In this document: positions 33,609 to 44,760 of the stretch, one piece after another
Layout of the letters: every line of letters starts with the position of its first letter
Position numbering within the stretch: the stretch's first letter is position 1
Source: Torreya grandis
Lineage: Eukaryota; Streptophyta; Pinopsida; Cupressales; Taxaceae
Direction: 5' to 3'
Length of the DNA: 64,000 nucleotides
Assembly: GCA_037957365.1 (NCBI GenBank)
Contig: JARHVA010000001.1
Location: 14,772,001 to 14,836,000 of the forward strand
The notes under the pieces: model-generated
Told to the model about the DNA's origin: nothing
The model's database searches: none
What the model saw: the letters and a program-made list of their open reading frames with translations, nothing else
Translations under genes and position numbers: made by a program

Positions 33609-34860
33609 CCTTCCAGTTTCCTATCCTAAGAATTACAACAAATGAAGGATGTAATTACTACCATTCAGGCTGGAAAACAACTAAAAATTTTAAGTTGGAT
33701 GATGTGTGTTTTTATCCATTCAACATGGATTACTTATAGATATCATTTCCTTCAAGATACAAACCACTAAAATTTGAAAAATACAAAGGGAAAGGTGACT
33801 CTAAGGCCCCTTTAACTGAGTTCTTTATCGTATGTCAACTAGTGGCATATACCAATGTATACCTTTTTTTGTTGTTTCCAAGGAGCTTGGTTGGACAAGA
33901 CTTGGAGTGGTTTTAATAGTTGCCCAATAATTTAGTAACATATTTTGATGATATTTATAATAAGTTTGTGCAACACTTTTCCTATAATCTCGAACATGAA
34001 ATTTCATTGGTTGACTTAACACAAGTAAAACAAAAGTCTGGTGAGAGTTTTTCAAGTTATCTACAGTGATGGAGAGCCCTTGCAAGCCAATTCATCCATA
34101 TTTTACTAGATAAAAAATTATCCATTATGTTTACTAAAAATTTACATAGTGAGATAACTTATCATCTGGAACTACAATGTGCATATACTTTCAAAGAGAT
34201 CATCAACAAAAGATTGTTGATTAAGCGAGACCTTATTAATAAAGGGATCATCAAGCTTATGTGAACTAATGAGAATCAAGGTAAAAATTAGGGAAGTGGC
34301 CAAAACCAAAATCTAATCCAAGTTCAAGCATCACAACCATCATAGGCCAATAACCAAGATAGACCAAAGCAATTCAACCACAATAGAAATGTTGTGGGTA
34401 ATGGAGTAATTGAGTCACATCATGTAAAAATAGTGCAAACATCATTTACACCACCTTTTTAGCTTACTCTTACCTAAAAAACTCTCCAACCAATACCTTA
34501 AACACAACAGCTAAGACTTGTGCAATAAATACAACAACTTTTACCATTACAAACCCCCCTTCTAAGGAGAACTGTGCCTATGTGTCGTGTATTTAGTGAC
34601 CTAGGAAAGCCTATTGAGTCTATATTTTTCAAACTTGCCATTACTAATCTGATTAGTTGACCTACACCAAAGAATTATCCACAAGGCATTCCTTATCCTG
34701 ATTGGTACCATAAAAATGAATTATGTGAATATCATCAGGTCAATGAGCATAATCTATGAAGATGTGTGAAAATCAAGCATTTGATTGAGAATATGTTGGA
34801 GAATGGGGAGATAACATTGGATAATGGTGCTTCCACATCCAATCAAACTTTTAGGATTTA
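33609..34860 (+). pseudogene. Y gag, C-terminal part (capsid core and zinc-binding segment)
   Basis: After Z the frame gives the Tat-type gag core: GKGDSKAPLTEFFIVCQLVA, FLLFPRSLVGQDLEWF, FVQHFSYNLEHEISLVDL, QKSGESFSSYLQ and RALASQF. Then come LQCAYTFKEIIN and PDWYHKNELCEYHQVNEHNL. The last piece is the C-x-x-H-x-x-x-x-H segment, with the final Cys shortly after. Stops replace Trp and Arg codons at several places (for example TGA for CGA at 34067). Confidence 0.85.
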
Positions 34861-35635
34861 TAAAAACCCCTTTCCCCAACATAACACATAGTAGTAGCAT
34901 AACAATCAATAAAAACAATAATAACACTAGTCAGTGCAATAAAAAAATCAATAGTATCAATATTAAAGGCCAAACTAACAGAATCAATAGAATAAATAAC
35001 AGAACCCACAATGACATAATAATGGAAAAAACCAAGGTCAGAATGGTAACAACTAACAAACCTAACATGTAGTTTCACATGACTATAATAAGGTTTGAGG
35101 TCATATTGTAGGGGGCAATGTTAATACCATCTCCATTAATCCTAGACCAAGCACTAATCAATCTAGACCATTGCTAAACAATACCACTCAACCAAATTGC
35201 ATGGATAATCCTCCTTTAACCTAGGACTTCACACAAGTAAACCAACAAATTGGGACTCCCACTTCTGGACCATATACCGTTAACTTTCCCTTACCACATG
35301 ACCACATAAAAGTGTATCGGTAACTGAGACTTGTCTTATTTGGTCCCACACCATTCCCAACATTTGTTAGCAATTATGGTCCAACATCTAATCCTGATTG
35401 TGAAATCACAACTTGGAGGTCAAACATTACTATCCCAGGTCCACAACCATCTACCACTTTGCTTATTATCCAACTAACTATTTAGCCTTAGAATAAAGCA
35501 GTCACCATTGACTAAGAAGAGAAGTTTGATATTGTGGAATAATTGTAGAAGACACCAACACAAATTTCTATTTTAGATTTTTTGTGAATGTCAATAATCC
35601 ATAAGAACATTTTGAATGAGTTTTTAGCCCAATCC
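34861..35635 (+). pseudogene. Y spacer between gag and protease
   Basis: This is an Asn/Thr/Pro/Gln-rich low-complexity coding remnant, including an Asn-Lys-Asn run near 34900-35060. No motif is recognised. It is the usual hydrophilic linker of Tat gag-pol, heavily interrupted by stops. Confidence 0.5.
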
Positions 35636-36440
35636 ACTATTTCCAGTGACATATCCCATGATAAATTTCAAGCTTTGGTTGGACACCTAGTTCCATCCCA
35701 ACAAGTCACATTCAACCAAAGTGATATGTCTTCCCTTGGCCCGATCCATAATAATCCATTGTAAATAAAAGTTTATATAAAGTGGCATAAATTGAAATGT
35801 TTCCTTATAGATAATGGAGTAGGCCTCAACATAGTGTCTCTAAAGCTCATCAAGCTTCTTGGGTACACAATGGTAGATCTCTATCCAGAAATGATAACTA
35901 TCAAACCCTATGATAATCAAGAAAGATAATCACAAGGCACCATTAGCTTACCATTTATCATTGGGCCTTTGAACCATGATACACTTTACCATGTGCTTGA
36001 TCTTGAGTTGTCATATAATATGCTTCTAGGTAGGCCTTGGTTACATGAGATTCATGAAGTCCCATCAATGTTGCACCAATGTATCAAGTTCTCCCACTTA
36101 GGGATGGAAGTGAATATTCCAGGAGATTTACACCTGTATGAACATGACAAACATCCTGAGGCTAAGTTTAAAAGCTATAATTACCAATACAACATGCATC
36201 CAATTTTCAATAAGGATAAAGGAAAGGCCATACTTATTGATCCTCCACAAGATAATTACATAGATATTAATACCTTAGATTCCCTTTCCCACATGTCACC
36301 TCCTGAAGCTTCCAATCATTTCACCATTTTAGATAATGGCCCAAGGGAGTATGTGACCCATGATACCTTTCATATTACCAATCTTCTTCAAAATCCAAAG
36401 ACCTTTGAGCGACCTAAAAATACCCCACACATGCATTAAC
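35636..36440 (+). pseudogene. Y aspartic protease (degenerate)
   Basis: KCFLIDNGVGLNIVSL (about 35795-35845) matches the protease site I-D-G-G-S-G-L-N with the catalytic Asp kept. It is followed by LIKLLGYTMVDLYP. The open frame 35969-36439 continues with DLELSYNMLLGRPWLHEIHE, QCIKFSHLGMEVNIPGD and a Lys/Asp-rich tail. One stop at 35926 divides the two. Confidence 0.85.
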
Positions 36441-37480
36441 AATAAAAGAACAAAGATAAAGGATTTGTCATGTTTGTACCAACATCTGGCCTAGAACTAA
36501 ACCCTCATGAAGGGGACAAATCATGGTTGTACAATGACAACCAAGTTGATTGGTATAAAACTACAAAGTATCCTATTCCAAATAGGATCATGGAATATCA
36601 ATATTATGAAGGAAGAGGCCTTGAACCAAATCAATAAGGAACCATTGAGCCAATTTTCATGACTAAGTATAAAAGACCCTATGGACTTGGATTTAAACCA
36701 CCTAGGGGTGATCCCACATATATTATTTGATTTCCATTGGTGGCTAGTGATGATGATGCCAAAAATGAAGCAAAGTCCAATCATAGCCTCACCTTTGATG
36801 ACGTAGCTGAGACTAACCTATTTGATAACAATGCCATATGTACTCTTACCCCAATCATTTGTCACAACCCATTGCCTTTATACTATCCCCAACTAATATA
36901 TTGGGACCAACAAGAATCTAATTTTCTTATTAATGAGTTTTAGAATGATGAGGCATTTTATGACTTTTTAGGCCTTAGAGACAATGTTTTGTTGGGAGAT
37001 CATAAATCAAGATTCTCAATTACATTAGATCCTAAAGCCTATTTTGGAGAGTTGGTGAACACCCTTAGCCAAAAAAAATAAAATAAAACATTGAGGTCCC
37101 CAAGTGAAAACCTCTTTAAGGTGCTTTAGGACTAGGGAAAAAGTAAAGATAAAGACCAGTCTAGTGGTGAAAATCTATTTTAGGTATTATTAGATGGGGG
37201 TATTTATTCTTCTTTAAATTTAGACCAGGAGACCACCAATGATGAACTTGCCTATGTATCTGAGTTTAGTTTTGTGTAATGAGTATTTGATTAAATTATT
37301 CAAGAATTTTTGACTATTTTTATCACATGGCCAGATCTCCCATTGGGGGACTCAGATTCATCATGCCTAGGAGATGTTGAAGAGCAAATCCTAATAGAGG
37401 ACTTTGATATAGTCCAACAGTTCAAGTCTTTGTCGACTATCCTAGAAGATGGTTTGACCCTTTTGTTGAAGATACAACAA
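36441..37480 (+). pseudogene. Y spacer between protease and RT, with two S-G-E-N-L-F type repeats
   Basis: Open pieces occur (36737-36943). A YKTTKYPIPNRIMEYQYYEG-like piece and RYGLGFKP-like remnants resemble the G-x-G-x-x-P linker. At 37095-37190 two 64-bp units encode SPSENLFKVL and SSGENLF, as in U at 2935-3165. No enzyme motif was found. Confidence 0.5.
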
Positions 37481-38370
37481 AGGTAAACATTAGGACTCCA
37501 TCGGACCCAAAATGGATAAAATTAGGTGCATCCCTCACTGAGGAGGAACGTGAAGTCTTTACAGCTCTGTTGAGAGAATTTATTGATATCTTTGTATGGG
37601 CTTATTCTGGCATGCTAGGTTTGGACCTTGCCTTGGTTTTGTACCACCTTGTGGTCAATCCTGATGCCAAACTGGTGAAACAAAAGTTGTGTAGGATTCA
37701 TCCTCACATTGCTATCTTGATAAAGAAAGAGTTGGAAAAATTCTTAGAAGCAAGATGTATCTGATCCATTGACTACTTAGAATGGATATCTAATGTTGTA
37801 CCTATTACAAAAAAGCCTGAACAAAAACAAGGCTTATCCTAAGGATGACTTTCCATTTCCTAATATTGACATGATCATTGACTCCATGATAGGTTATGAA
37901 ATAATTTCACTCATGAATGGATTTTTAGGATACACCTAGATCAGAATAGCACCAGAAGACCAACATAAAAGAACATTCACCACTCCATGGAGAACATTTT
38001 ATTATCAAGTAATGCCATTTGGTCTTAATAATGCTAGAGCTACATATCAAAGGGTCATGACTATAATATTCTATGATATGATGCATGATATTATTGAAGA
38101 CTATGTCAATGACATAGTAAGAAAATCCAAGACCAAGGTTGACCATCCGATAATGCTACATAGGATATTTGAAAGATTTCAAGAGTATAAAGTTAGAATC
38201 AATCTAAATAAATGTGTGTTTAGAGTAACCTCAGGAAATTTACTTGGATTCATTGTGTCTTGTAGGGGCATTGAAGTCAATTTGACCAAAGTCCATGCTA
38301 TAATTGAGATGCCACCACTAACCAATTTGAAACAAATCCATAGTTTACAAGGCAAGATCTAGTCAATCTG
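37481..38370 (+). pseudogene. Y reverse transcriptase (degenerate)
   Basis: Conserved pieces in order are LLREFIDIFVWAYSGM, LVKQKLCRIHP, IDYLEWISNVVPI, a KAYPKDDFPFPNIDMIID-like piece in a shifted frame, DQHKRTFTT, MPFGLNNARATYQRVM and EDYVNDIVRKSKTK. Then follow RINLNKCVFRVTSGNLLGFI and SLQGKI. The active site at 38102-38113 reads YVND. Frameshifts occur near 37790 and 37990. Confidence 0.9.
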
Positions 38371-38955
38371 ATGATTCATCTCTTAGTTAGCGGACAAGTG
38401 TCATCCATTTACACATATTCTAAAGAAGGGAGTTGAATTTCACTAGGATGACCACTACCAAATAGCTTTTCAACATCTCAAGGACTATCTAGTTAATCCA
38501 CCTTTTTGTTGTCTCCTATGCCAAGAAGGTCGTTCTTATTGTATCTATCAGCTATCGACAATGCCTTGGGGGAAATTTTGGATCAACATGATAACAATGG
38601 AAAAGAGATGCAGTATACTACTTAAGCCATACCTTGGTCACATATGAACATAACTATGCTCTTATTGAAAAAACTTGTCTAACCATGGTCTTTGCAGCTT
38701 AGAAACTATGCCATTACATGTTAAACAATAAAACCATGGTCATTTCAAAAGTAGATCCACTCAAGTATCTATTATTTAAAATATATTTACAAGGTATAAA
38801 GACCAAATGGATCATGCTTCTTAGTGAGTTTGACATAGAGTATGTTAATCAAAAAGCAATCAAAAGATAGGTCTTAACAAATCAACTTGTTAAAGCACCC
38901 ATTGTAGACACAAAGCCACTCACATTTCATTTTCTTAATGAATTCATCATGACCA
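38371..38955 (+). pseudogene. Y RNase H, gypsy type (degenerate)
   Basis: Pieces such as LIEKTCLTMVFAA and RHYMLNNKTMVISKVDPLKY match the end of the gypsy RNase H. They are followed by LLSEFDIEYVNQKAIK and DQLVKAPI, the tether before the second RNase H. Stops replace Gln and Trp codons. Confidence 0.75.
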
Positions 38956-39460
38956 TCACTGACACACCTATTGGGGAGTAACACTAGAAGCTATATTTTG
39001 ATGGTTCATTTATTGCACATGGATTAGGGGTAGGTCTCTTATTTATTACACCACAGGGGGATCTAATCCCTAAATCATTCAAAATCAATTTTCCTTGTAC
39101 AAAAAACATGGCCAAATATGAATCACTTATCATAGGACTTTAATAGGTAGTACAATGAAATAGATCTCATCTAAAGGTTCATGGTTATTCTTAATTAATC
39201 ATCAATTAGGTCATAGACCATTTTTAGAACAAAGATGAGAAGTTGGTTCCATATAAGGCTATGGTTGATACCTTAAAGTAAAAAATTACAAATATCCAAT
39301 TTGAGCATATACCAAGGGATATTAATAGAAATATAGATGCCATGGATAGTATTGGGTCTCTGATTCAACAAATAGACAAAGCTAGAGAATATCAATTTCT
39401 TGTTGAGAATTTATTCACACCAGCTCATGAACTTTCAATTGTTGCAATGATTTGTGATAT
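38956..39460 (+). pseudogene. Y archaeal-type RNase H (Tat second RNase H, degenerate)
   Basis: LYFDGSFIAHGLGVGLLFIT, NFPCTKNMAKYESLIIGL and, later, HIPRDINRNIDAMDSIGSLI match the N-terminal D-G-S, the central N-x-A-E-Y-E and the C-terminal Asn/Asp-rich segment of the extra RNase H of Tat elements. The catalytic E of AEYE has become K in AKYE by position, although the following E is kept. It lies between RNase H and integrase. Confidence 0.8.
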
Positions 39461-40740
39461 TGTTGGTCCTAATTCTATCTAGTACTCAAACCTTTACAAC
39501 TATCTTCATGACCAAATTATACCACCTAACCTATCTTGAAAATAAATCAAAGCCTTTATTCATCATTCTACTCGTTATACTCTTCTTGGATCCACCCTTT
39601 ACCACCATATTTTTGATGAAACTCTTCTTCATTGTTTAACTTTGGTAGAGTCTACGCTAGAATTAAGAGAAGTTCATGAAGGGGTATGTGAAGCTCATTA
39701 TAGAAGGGTATTCCTATCCAAAAAGCTCTTGTGTACTAGTTATTATTGGCCCATGATGGATGTAGATGCAACTACATATGTAAAGAAGTGTGAAAAATGT
39801 CAATGACATGCTAATTTGATTCATGCCATAGCCCAAACTTTGAAATTGATGTTGACACCATGGCCATTTGCTACATGGGTAGTTGACCTCATTGGGAAGA
39901 TCAAACCCACTTCATTTAAAGGCCATAAACATATCCTTATCACCACTGATTATTTCACTAAGTGGGTTGAAGCTATACCCCTCACTTACGTGACTAGAAA
40001 TCAAATTTCCAAATTTATCTTCAACCATCTCATTTGTCACTATGGTATCCATTTTGACATTATATCTGATAATGGAGTATCATTCAAGAACAAGGATATA
40101 GACCAACTATATACTGAATATAACATCACATAACATTTTTTTTATAGCATATTACCCTCAAGGTAATAGCCAAGCTGAAGCATCAAACAAAACCATTGTC
40201 AATATTCTCAAAAAGATTATCAATGATGTCAATCATGATTAGCACATATAGATATATCCTACCCTTTGGGCATACCATACCAATTGTTTTACTCCTATAG
40301 GAGCCACTCCATACTCACTTGTTTATGGTACTGAAGCCATCCTTCCCATTGAGGTCGAATTACCTTCACTATGTATATCTTTCAAACATGTCTTAGATGA
40401 TCACGACTATCGAGTAGTTCACTTGTAAGAGCTAGACCTACTTGATGAAAAATGCACAACTATGCTCAACAATATCCATGCATATTAGAACTAATTCAAA
40501 GACCACTATAATTGATGTGTCAAGAATAGAACATTTGAACTTGGTGATTTTGTTCTTAAAGAAAACCAAAAGAATACCACAGCTGAGAAGAAGTATAAAG
40601 GTAAATTCAAACCAAATTGGATAGGGCCTTTCATCATTATTGTAGATTATGGATCAGGAGCATACAAGCTCACCACACCAAATGGAGATGAACTTCTTGA
40701 GCTGATGAATATTATTCACCTTAAGCAGTACTATGCTTGA
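39461..40740 (+). pseudogene. Y integrase (degenerate, nearly full length)
   Basis: The HHCC zinc domain is visible as REVHEGVCEAHYRR, YYWPMMDVDA and YVKKCEKCQ (39660-39805). The core follows in the open frame 39816-40133: WVVDLIGKIKPTSFKGH, ILITTDYFTKWVEAIPL, HYGIHFDIISDNGVSFKNKD. Then, in other frames, come ATPYSLVYGTEAILPIEVEL and the C-terminal GPFIIIVDYGSGAYKLTTPN. The end QYYA-stop at 40729-40740 is natural for the family. Frameshifts occur after 40133. Confidence 0.88.
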
Positions 40741-41062
40741 GCGCAAAGGTGTATTATCTATAAGTACCATTTTAATGGTGCCATTTTATCACTATTTTTA
40801 TTTGTATATATATCATTGTTATCCATCCTTTTATCCATATCCACTTTAAATTTATGATCTATTAACCAAATCTATTCTAAAGCCTAGCTCATTTGACCTT
40901 AGTTTTTGCCATTCGTTACACATTTTTAGCATCAAAGAATCTGATCAGTTTCATTAGTTGTTTCAAGTACTCCAAATAGAGATCATATTTTGGAGCAATA
41001 TGATAGAAGTTTTGGTAGTTGCATCATTCAATTTATTATTCATTTCTTATCACTGATCTTGA

Positions 41063-41147
41063 TACTAATTATAAGCACCTTTGGGCAAATTAGTACCATT
41101 GATCCATGCCATTGTGTGCTAGTTATATCCACCTATGGGTAAACTAG
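41063..41147 (+). repeat. Two hairpin units, Y 3' untranslated region
   Basis: 41063-41095 has stem TACTAATT/AATTAGTA (8 bp). 41119-41147 has stem CTAGTT/AACTAG (6 bp). Loops are ATAAGCACCTTTGGGCA and ATATCCACCTATGGGTA. The A-to-G change in one stem arm is matched by T-to-C in the other. Confidence 0.78.
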
Positions 41148-41365
41148 GAGCAACATTCATTTATTGAGCCTTGACATACCAACTTGCCACTTTCTATGCC
41201 ATACTATACCTTTTTACCAACTATGACTATTTTATTTGAATTGACTTTTACACTAGTCAAATTCCTCTACTGTAGGGGAAAACTACAATGACTTTAGGTC
41301 TTACTTTGGGACTATGTAGGTAGTGCTCAATACTTGTTAAGGTCATGTCAATCACCCTTTACACC

Positions 41366-41569
41366 ATGCTCTCACCATTTTTTGAGCAACCTAAGTTTGA
41401 ATGCTCTCACCATTTTGCGAGCAACCTAAGTTTGAATTCTCTCACCATTTTGTGAGCAACCTAAGTTTGAATGCTCTCACCATTTTATGAGTGACCTAAG
41501 TTTGAACACTCTCATCATTATGTGAGAAACCTAAGTTTGAAGGCTCTCACAATTTTGTGATCTTGAACC
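41366..41569 (+). repeat. 35-bp tandem repeat, five full units and a partial sixth
   Basis: Units start at 41366, 41401, 41436, 41471, 41506 and 41541, all exactly 35 bp. The consensus opens ATGCTCTCACCATTTTGTGA and ends GCAACCTAAGTTTGA. CTCAC...GTGAG forms a 4-5 bp stem in most units. Single diverged units occur in U at 3889-3955 and 4612-4640. Confidence 0.92.
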
Positions 41570-42564
41570 ATTTAGTGTCTCATCATTCTTGATTGAGTTG
41601 AGATACTTCAAAAATCCTATAAATATTTGTAAAACTAGTAGAAAATAACAAAAAAAACTGACCACTTCTTTACTTTAAGGAATCTAGGAGCCCTTACTAA
41701 GTTGCAAGAAAATCACTTATTTTTCAGTTTTCCCATCCTTTTTGGCCTTTTTCTCTCACACACTTTCCATTTTGAAAGACCATTTTGATTCTTCTATCAC
41801 ATCCATTTTGTTTGTTTTCATTAGTTATCATATTCTTCTCATTCCTTGGGAGAAATACATTTGGCCTAAAGTTTTTTATTAGATATTACATCCATGGAAC
41901 TATGTAGGTAGCCTCCACTTGCCTAGTGCATATGGAGATAGCTGGGCCACTCCCTTCCTTTTCTTCTATTCCCCCATTTTGTTCATTTGTTAAGTTTGTC
42001 ACCTATTTTCTAGGGGCAATGTTGGTATGGTTTTTATTACATTATTTATTTGTTTATCTCTACTTATTTTATTTGTTGGTCTGCATATTTTTTTGTTTTC
42101 AGCACTGTTACCTTGATTTGGTCTATGTATGTTCATTAGGTGATTCCTTACCCACACTTACACTTGAATCCATCCATATTCATATGTTTACATTGTCATC
42201 ATGGTTTCTATCATTAGTGCATTATTTTCTATTGAGTATTAGATTGTGAGAGTCAGTCCTTATGCATATTTCAGCCAAGTCCTCATGATGTTATACCATG
42301 ATGCCTATCAACATGTGCTACAACAAACCTCAACTTAAAGAAGTCTATTCAGCAATGGTGGCATCGATATCTCTTTGGCACTGACATCCTAATATAATCC
42401 CAATCATATCCCAAACAAGGTAATTAACCATAAAATAATTTCAACCTTTATTAGTTTAGATGAGCATCTCCCTACTAGTAAGTTGTTCTAATTCATCATT
42501 ACCCTCTATGTTAATTTATCATCATCCTAGACCAAGTTTATCATGTTTGCCATAATTGGGGTCC

Positions 42565-42920
42565 CATGATTATAACTGCCTATGGGAAATTCATTGGATA
42601 CCATCCCACCTGCATTTCTCAATGATTATAACCACCTTTAGGCAAATCATTGTGTTCTCACCAAATTTACTTTTCCCACCCAAATAGAGACATGTTATCT
42701 TGTTTGTCTATCCTAATTAGGGTAGTATTATCTTGTTTATTTGTATTAACTGAGGCAGCTCCATCTTCTCAATGATTATAACCACCTTTGGTTAAATCAT
42801 TGTGTTATCATACCACATTGCCACTATCAGGGTAAAATACTTATAACCACCTTTGGGAAAACCATTGTACACCATCCCACTTGTATTATCAGTGATTTTC
42901 ACTACTTTTTCAAAATCATT
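42565..42920 (+). repeat. Five further hairpin units, Y 3' untranslated region
   Basis: 42620-42652 and 42770-42802 have perfect 8-bp stems CAATGATT/AATCATTG. 42891-42920 has a 9-bp stem AGTGATTTT/AAAATCATT with one G-T pair. Units at 42565-42596 and 42839-42868 keep the loop but have decayed stems. Confidence 0.75.
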
Positions 42921-43120
42921 ATGTTTTCACCCCATCATATTTCCTTTCTTTAGTCCCCTTATTTTGCTTCTTATCTAGGGACCATTTGCTAACCTGCTTG
43001 TGCCAACTATTCCCTCAAGGGAGAATCATATTAGTTTATCATCATTGTAGTTGTAGGCATACATGACCTTTTCATTCTTTGAGAATATGTTACTATGTTT
43101 ATATCTTGCAATGCCTTCCC

Positions 43121-43134
43121 AAATAGAGGCAAAC
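43121..43134 (+). promoter_or_regulatory. Polypurine tract of Y
   Basis: AAATAGAGGCAAAC directly precedes the 3' LTR. It differs from the tract before LTR A at two positions. Confidence 0.75.
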
Positions 43135-44309
43135 TATAGACACCTAAATCTGGCCACCAATAATATCCAATCAAGCTTTTGACCAATTTCTATCAAAGTG
43201 CATAATTTGGCCTAAAAATAATAAAACACGCTAAATGATGTGAAACTGACATATTCAAGTGCCAATTTTGGCTAGAGTATCATTAAATGGGGTAACATAA
43301 TTGATTATCCAACTAACTTTGATCAGATCATTATGAGTCAAAATGCTAATTTTGCACCTAAGTGGTCTAGATTGCTCTTTTCTATCAAATTTATTATACA
43401 AGATGTGTGTCTTTGTTATTTTGTGTTGGAAACATCCTAAATGAGAATACATTTCTAATGCATCTAAAATTAACTTCTAATTCCAATCTAGTCAAATTTT
43501 AGACCAATAACAAGACATTATGATCAATTTAAGTAATTTGTGCACAAAGTGATTAATCATGCTTAAGAGCTAATAAAACCAAATTAGAGCCTAATTAGGA
43601 ATTCCATGGAAATGTTTTGAATAATTATTTTTAAAATGAATATTGAATAACTACATCATCAGGTGACCTCATTTTTTTAGAAGACATCCCTATGCCATAA
43701 ATTCCATAAATATCAAGATTATGGGTCTCCCATGCCTCATAATGACCCTCCATGCATCTTTAATGCCCCTTTTTCCAATTTCATGATGAATATAATTATA
43801 TATTTAATTTCAAAAAAATGAATTAATCCTCAACCACACATTTATCTCAAGAGGGATGGTTTAGGTTGATTCTAAGCAATCTCAAAAATCTATAAATAGG
43901 AGGCCTTGCCTATTGAAGTTTAAGCTTAATTTATACAAAGTTACCATGTCAAATTGATTCCAAGAGATCTCAAATGCCAAAGTTATGATGCCAAAATATT
44001 GATCCAATCTAAGCCAAAGCCACAAGGTGCCAATGAGAAGAGGAGATAGCCAAGCCTCCTTTGATGAAGACTTCATGAGCACAAGCCAAGCAAGCCACTA
44101 CAACAAGCATTTGAAGAATCCAAAGAAGGTGAAGGATTCTTATTTTTCTTTAATTTTTAGTTATGTTTTTCATTTATTTTTGTTATTAAGATCACCTTAG
44201 GAACCAGGCCTAGAGATGTATGCTAGTTAGTGTGTTTTTATCAATTTGTTTTCATTTTGGGACTAACACAATACTAATCACCTCTCTTGAGTCAAATTCC
44301 TAGTTCAAA
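43135..44309 (+). repeat. Y 3' LTR (LTR C)
   Basis: It starts TATAGACACCTAAATC (TG decayed to TA) and ends CCTAGTTCAAA. It matches LTR B throughout. TATAAATAG lies at 43891-43899. After it the X LTR resumes with ACAACAAGTGAC. Confidence 0.9.
43891..43899 (+). promoter_or_regulatory. TATA box of Y 3' LTR
   Basis: TATAAATAG is aligned with the boxes of LTR A and LTR B. Confidence 0.6.
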
Positions 44310-44394
44310 ACAACAAGTGACATATTTCCATTGTGCCACTTGGATGAGGGGAGCTAAGACATATCTTCAAGGGGTGAAAATCCAAGTGATAATA
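44310..44394 (+). repeat. X left LTR, last 85 bases beyond Y
   Basis: The sequence matches 52987-53071, including TTGTGCCACTTGGATGAGG and a final AAGTGATAATA. The first five bases (ACAAC) are the right copy of the Y target-site duplication. Confidence 0.88.
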
Positions 44395-44760
44395 GTTTTT
44401 GTCACACCCGATGGGAATCTAAGTCTTAAAATATTGTTTAAGATTGGTGCCGATCTTAGCATATTTATAGTAGCAAGAATGTATATATTCAGTACCTAGT
44501 GACTTTAATAAGTTTTCAGCTCTTTGGTTGCTGACCAGTCCTCATTTTCTATGCCATTGGTGACTAATAGGTTTGCTGCTAAAGGTATACCTTTTGAGTT
44601 TGTATAATTGCCTTGTTATTATGTCAAAAGGTTCAAATTTGTGAATACTCGTCCTTATTCAAGGGATTTGGTTTTTAATAAGTCTAAATTTTTACTTGGT
44701 TCAACCCATAATACTCACAATTGAATTTCTAATATAGCTAAAAACCTTCCTTTTATAGCC
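44395..44760 (+). other. X leader with possible primer binding site
   Basis: TTTTTGTCACACCCGATGGG at 44396 stands where a primer binding site is expected. It loosely resembles the TTTTTGGTGACTTTGCTGGG of element V. The rest is untranslated-looking, although a short open frame ends at 44499. Confidence 0.35.

Larger units (their letters stand above)
40741..43120 (+). other. Y 3' untranslated region (2.4 kb, repeat- and hairpin-rich)
   Basis: No coding domain lies between the integrase stop and the polypurine tract. The region carries the covarying hairpin units (41063-41147 and 42565-42920), the 35-bp tandem repeat (41366-41569), and GGACTATGTAGGTAGTGCTC and CATGGAACTATGTAGGTAGC at 41309 and 41893, which recur in U. 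An open frame at 41926-42249 is Leu/Phe-rich but has no homologous frame in U. Confidence 0.7.
23810..44309 (+). mobile_element. Element Y: Ty3/gypsy (Tat-like), split by element Z
   Basis: LTRs of 1171 and 1175 bp (23810-24980 and 43135-44309) enclose a tandem repeat, leader, gag, protease, spacer, RT, RNase H, archaeal-type RNase H, integrase, a 2.4-kb structured 3' untranslated region and a polypurine tract. Z interrupts gag. The duplicated RNase H between RNase H and integrase is typical of Tat. All domains have stops, and the RT active site reads YVND. Y sits inside the 3' end of X's left LTR. Confidence 0.9.

Noticed and set aside
33825..34085. Minus-strand frame opposite Y gag
   Set aside because: The plus strand carries clear gag core motifs here, so the minus frame is a shadow.
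41366..41569. CRISPR-like direct repeats
   Set aside because: The 35-bp units abut with no unique spacers, and the context is a plant retrotransposon.
41926..42249. Leu/Phe-rich open frame of 107 codons in Y 3' untranslated region
   Set aside because: It looks like a membrane protein only because the DNA is T-rich. The equivalent part of U has no matching frame.
44287..44499. Open frame with KILFKIGADLSIFIV resembling an aspartic protease site in X
   Set aside because: It lies before gag, overlaps the last bases of the X LTR and the putative primer site, and lacks D-T/S-G (it reads K-I-G). It is treated as chance similarity.
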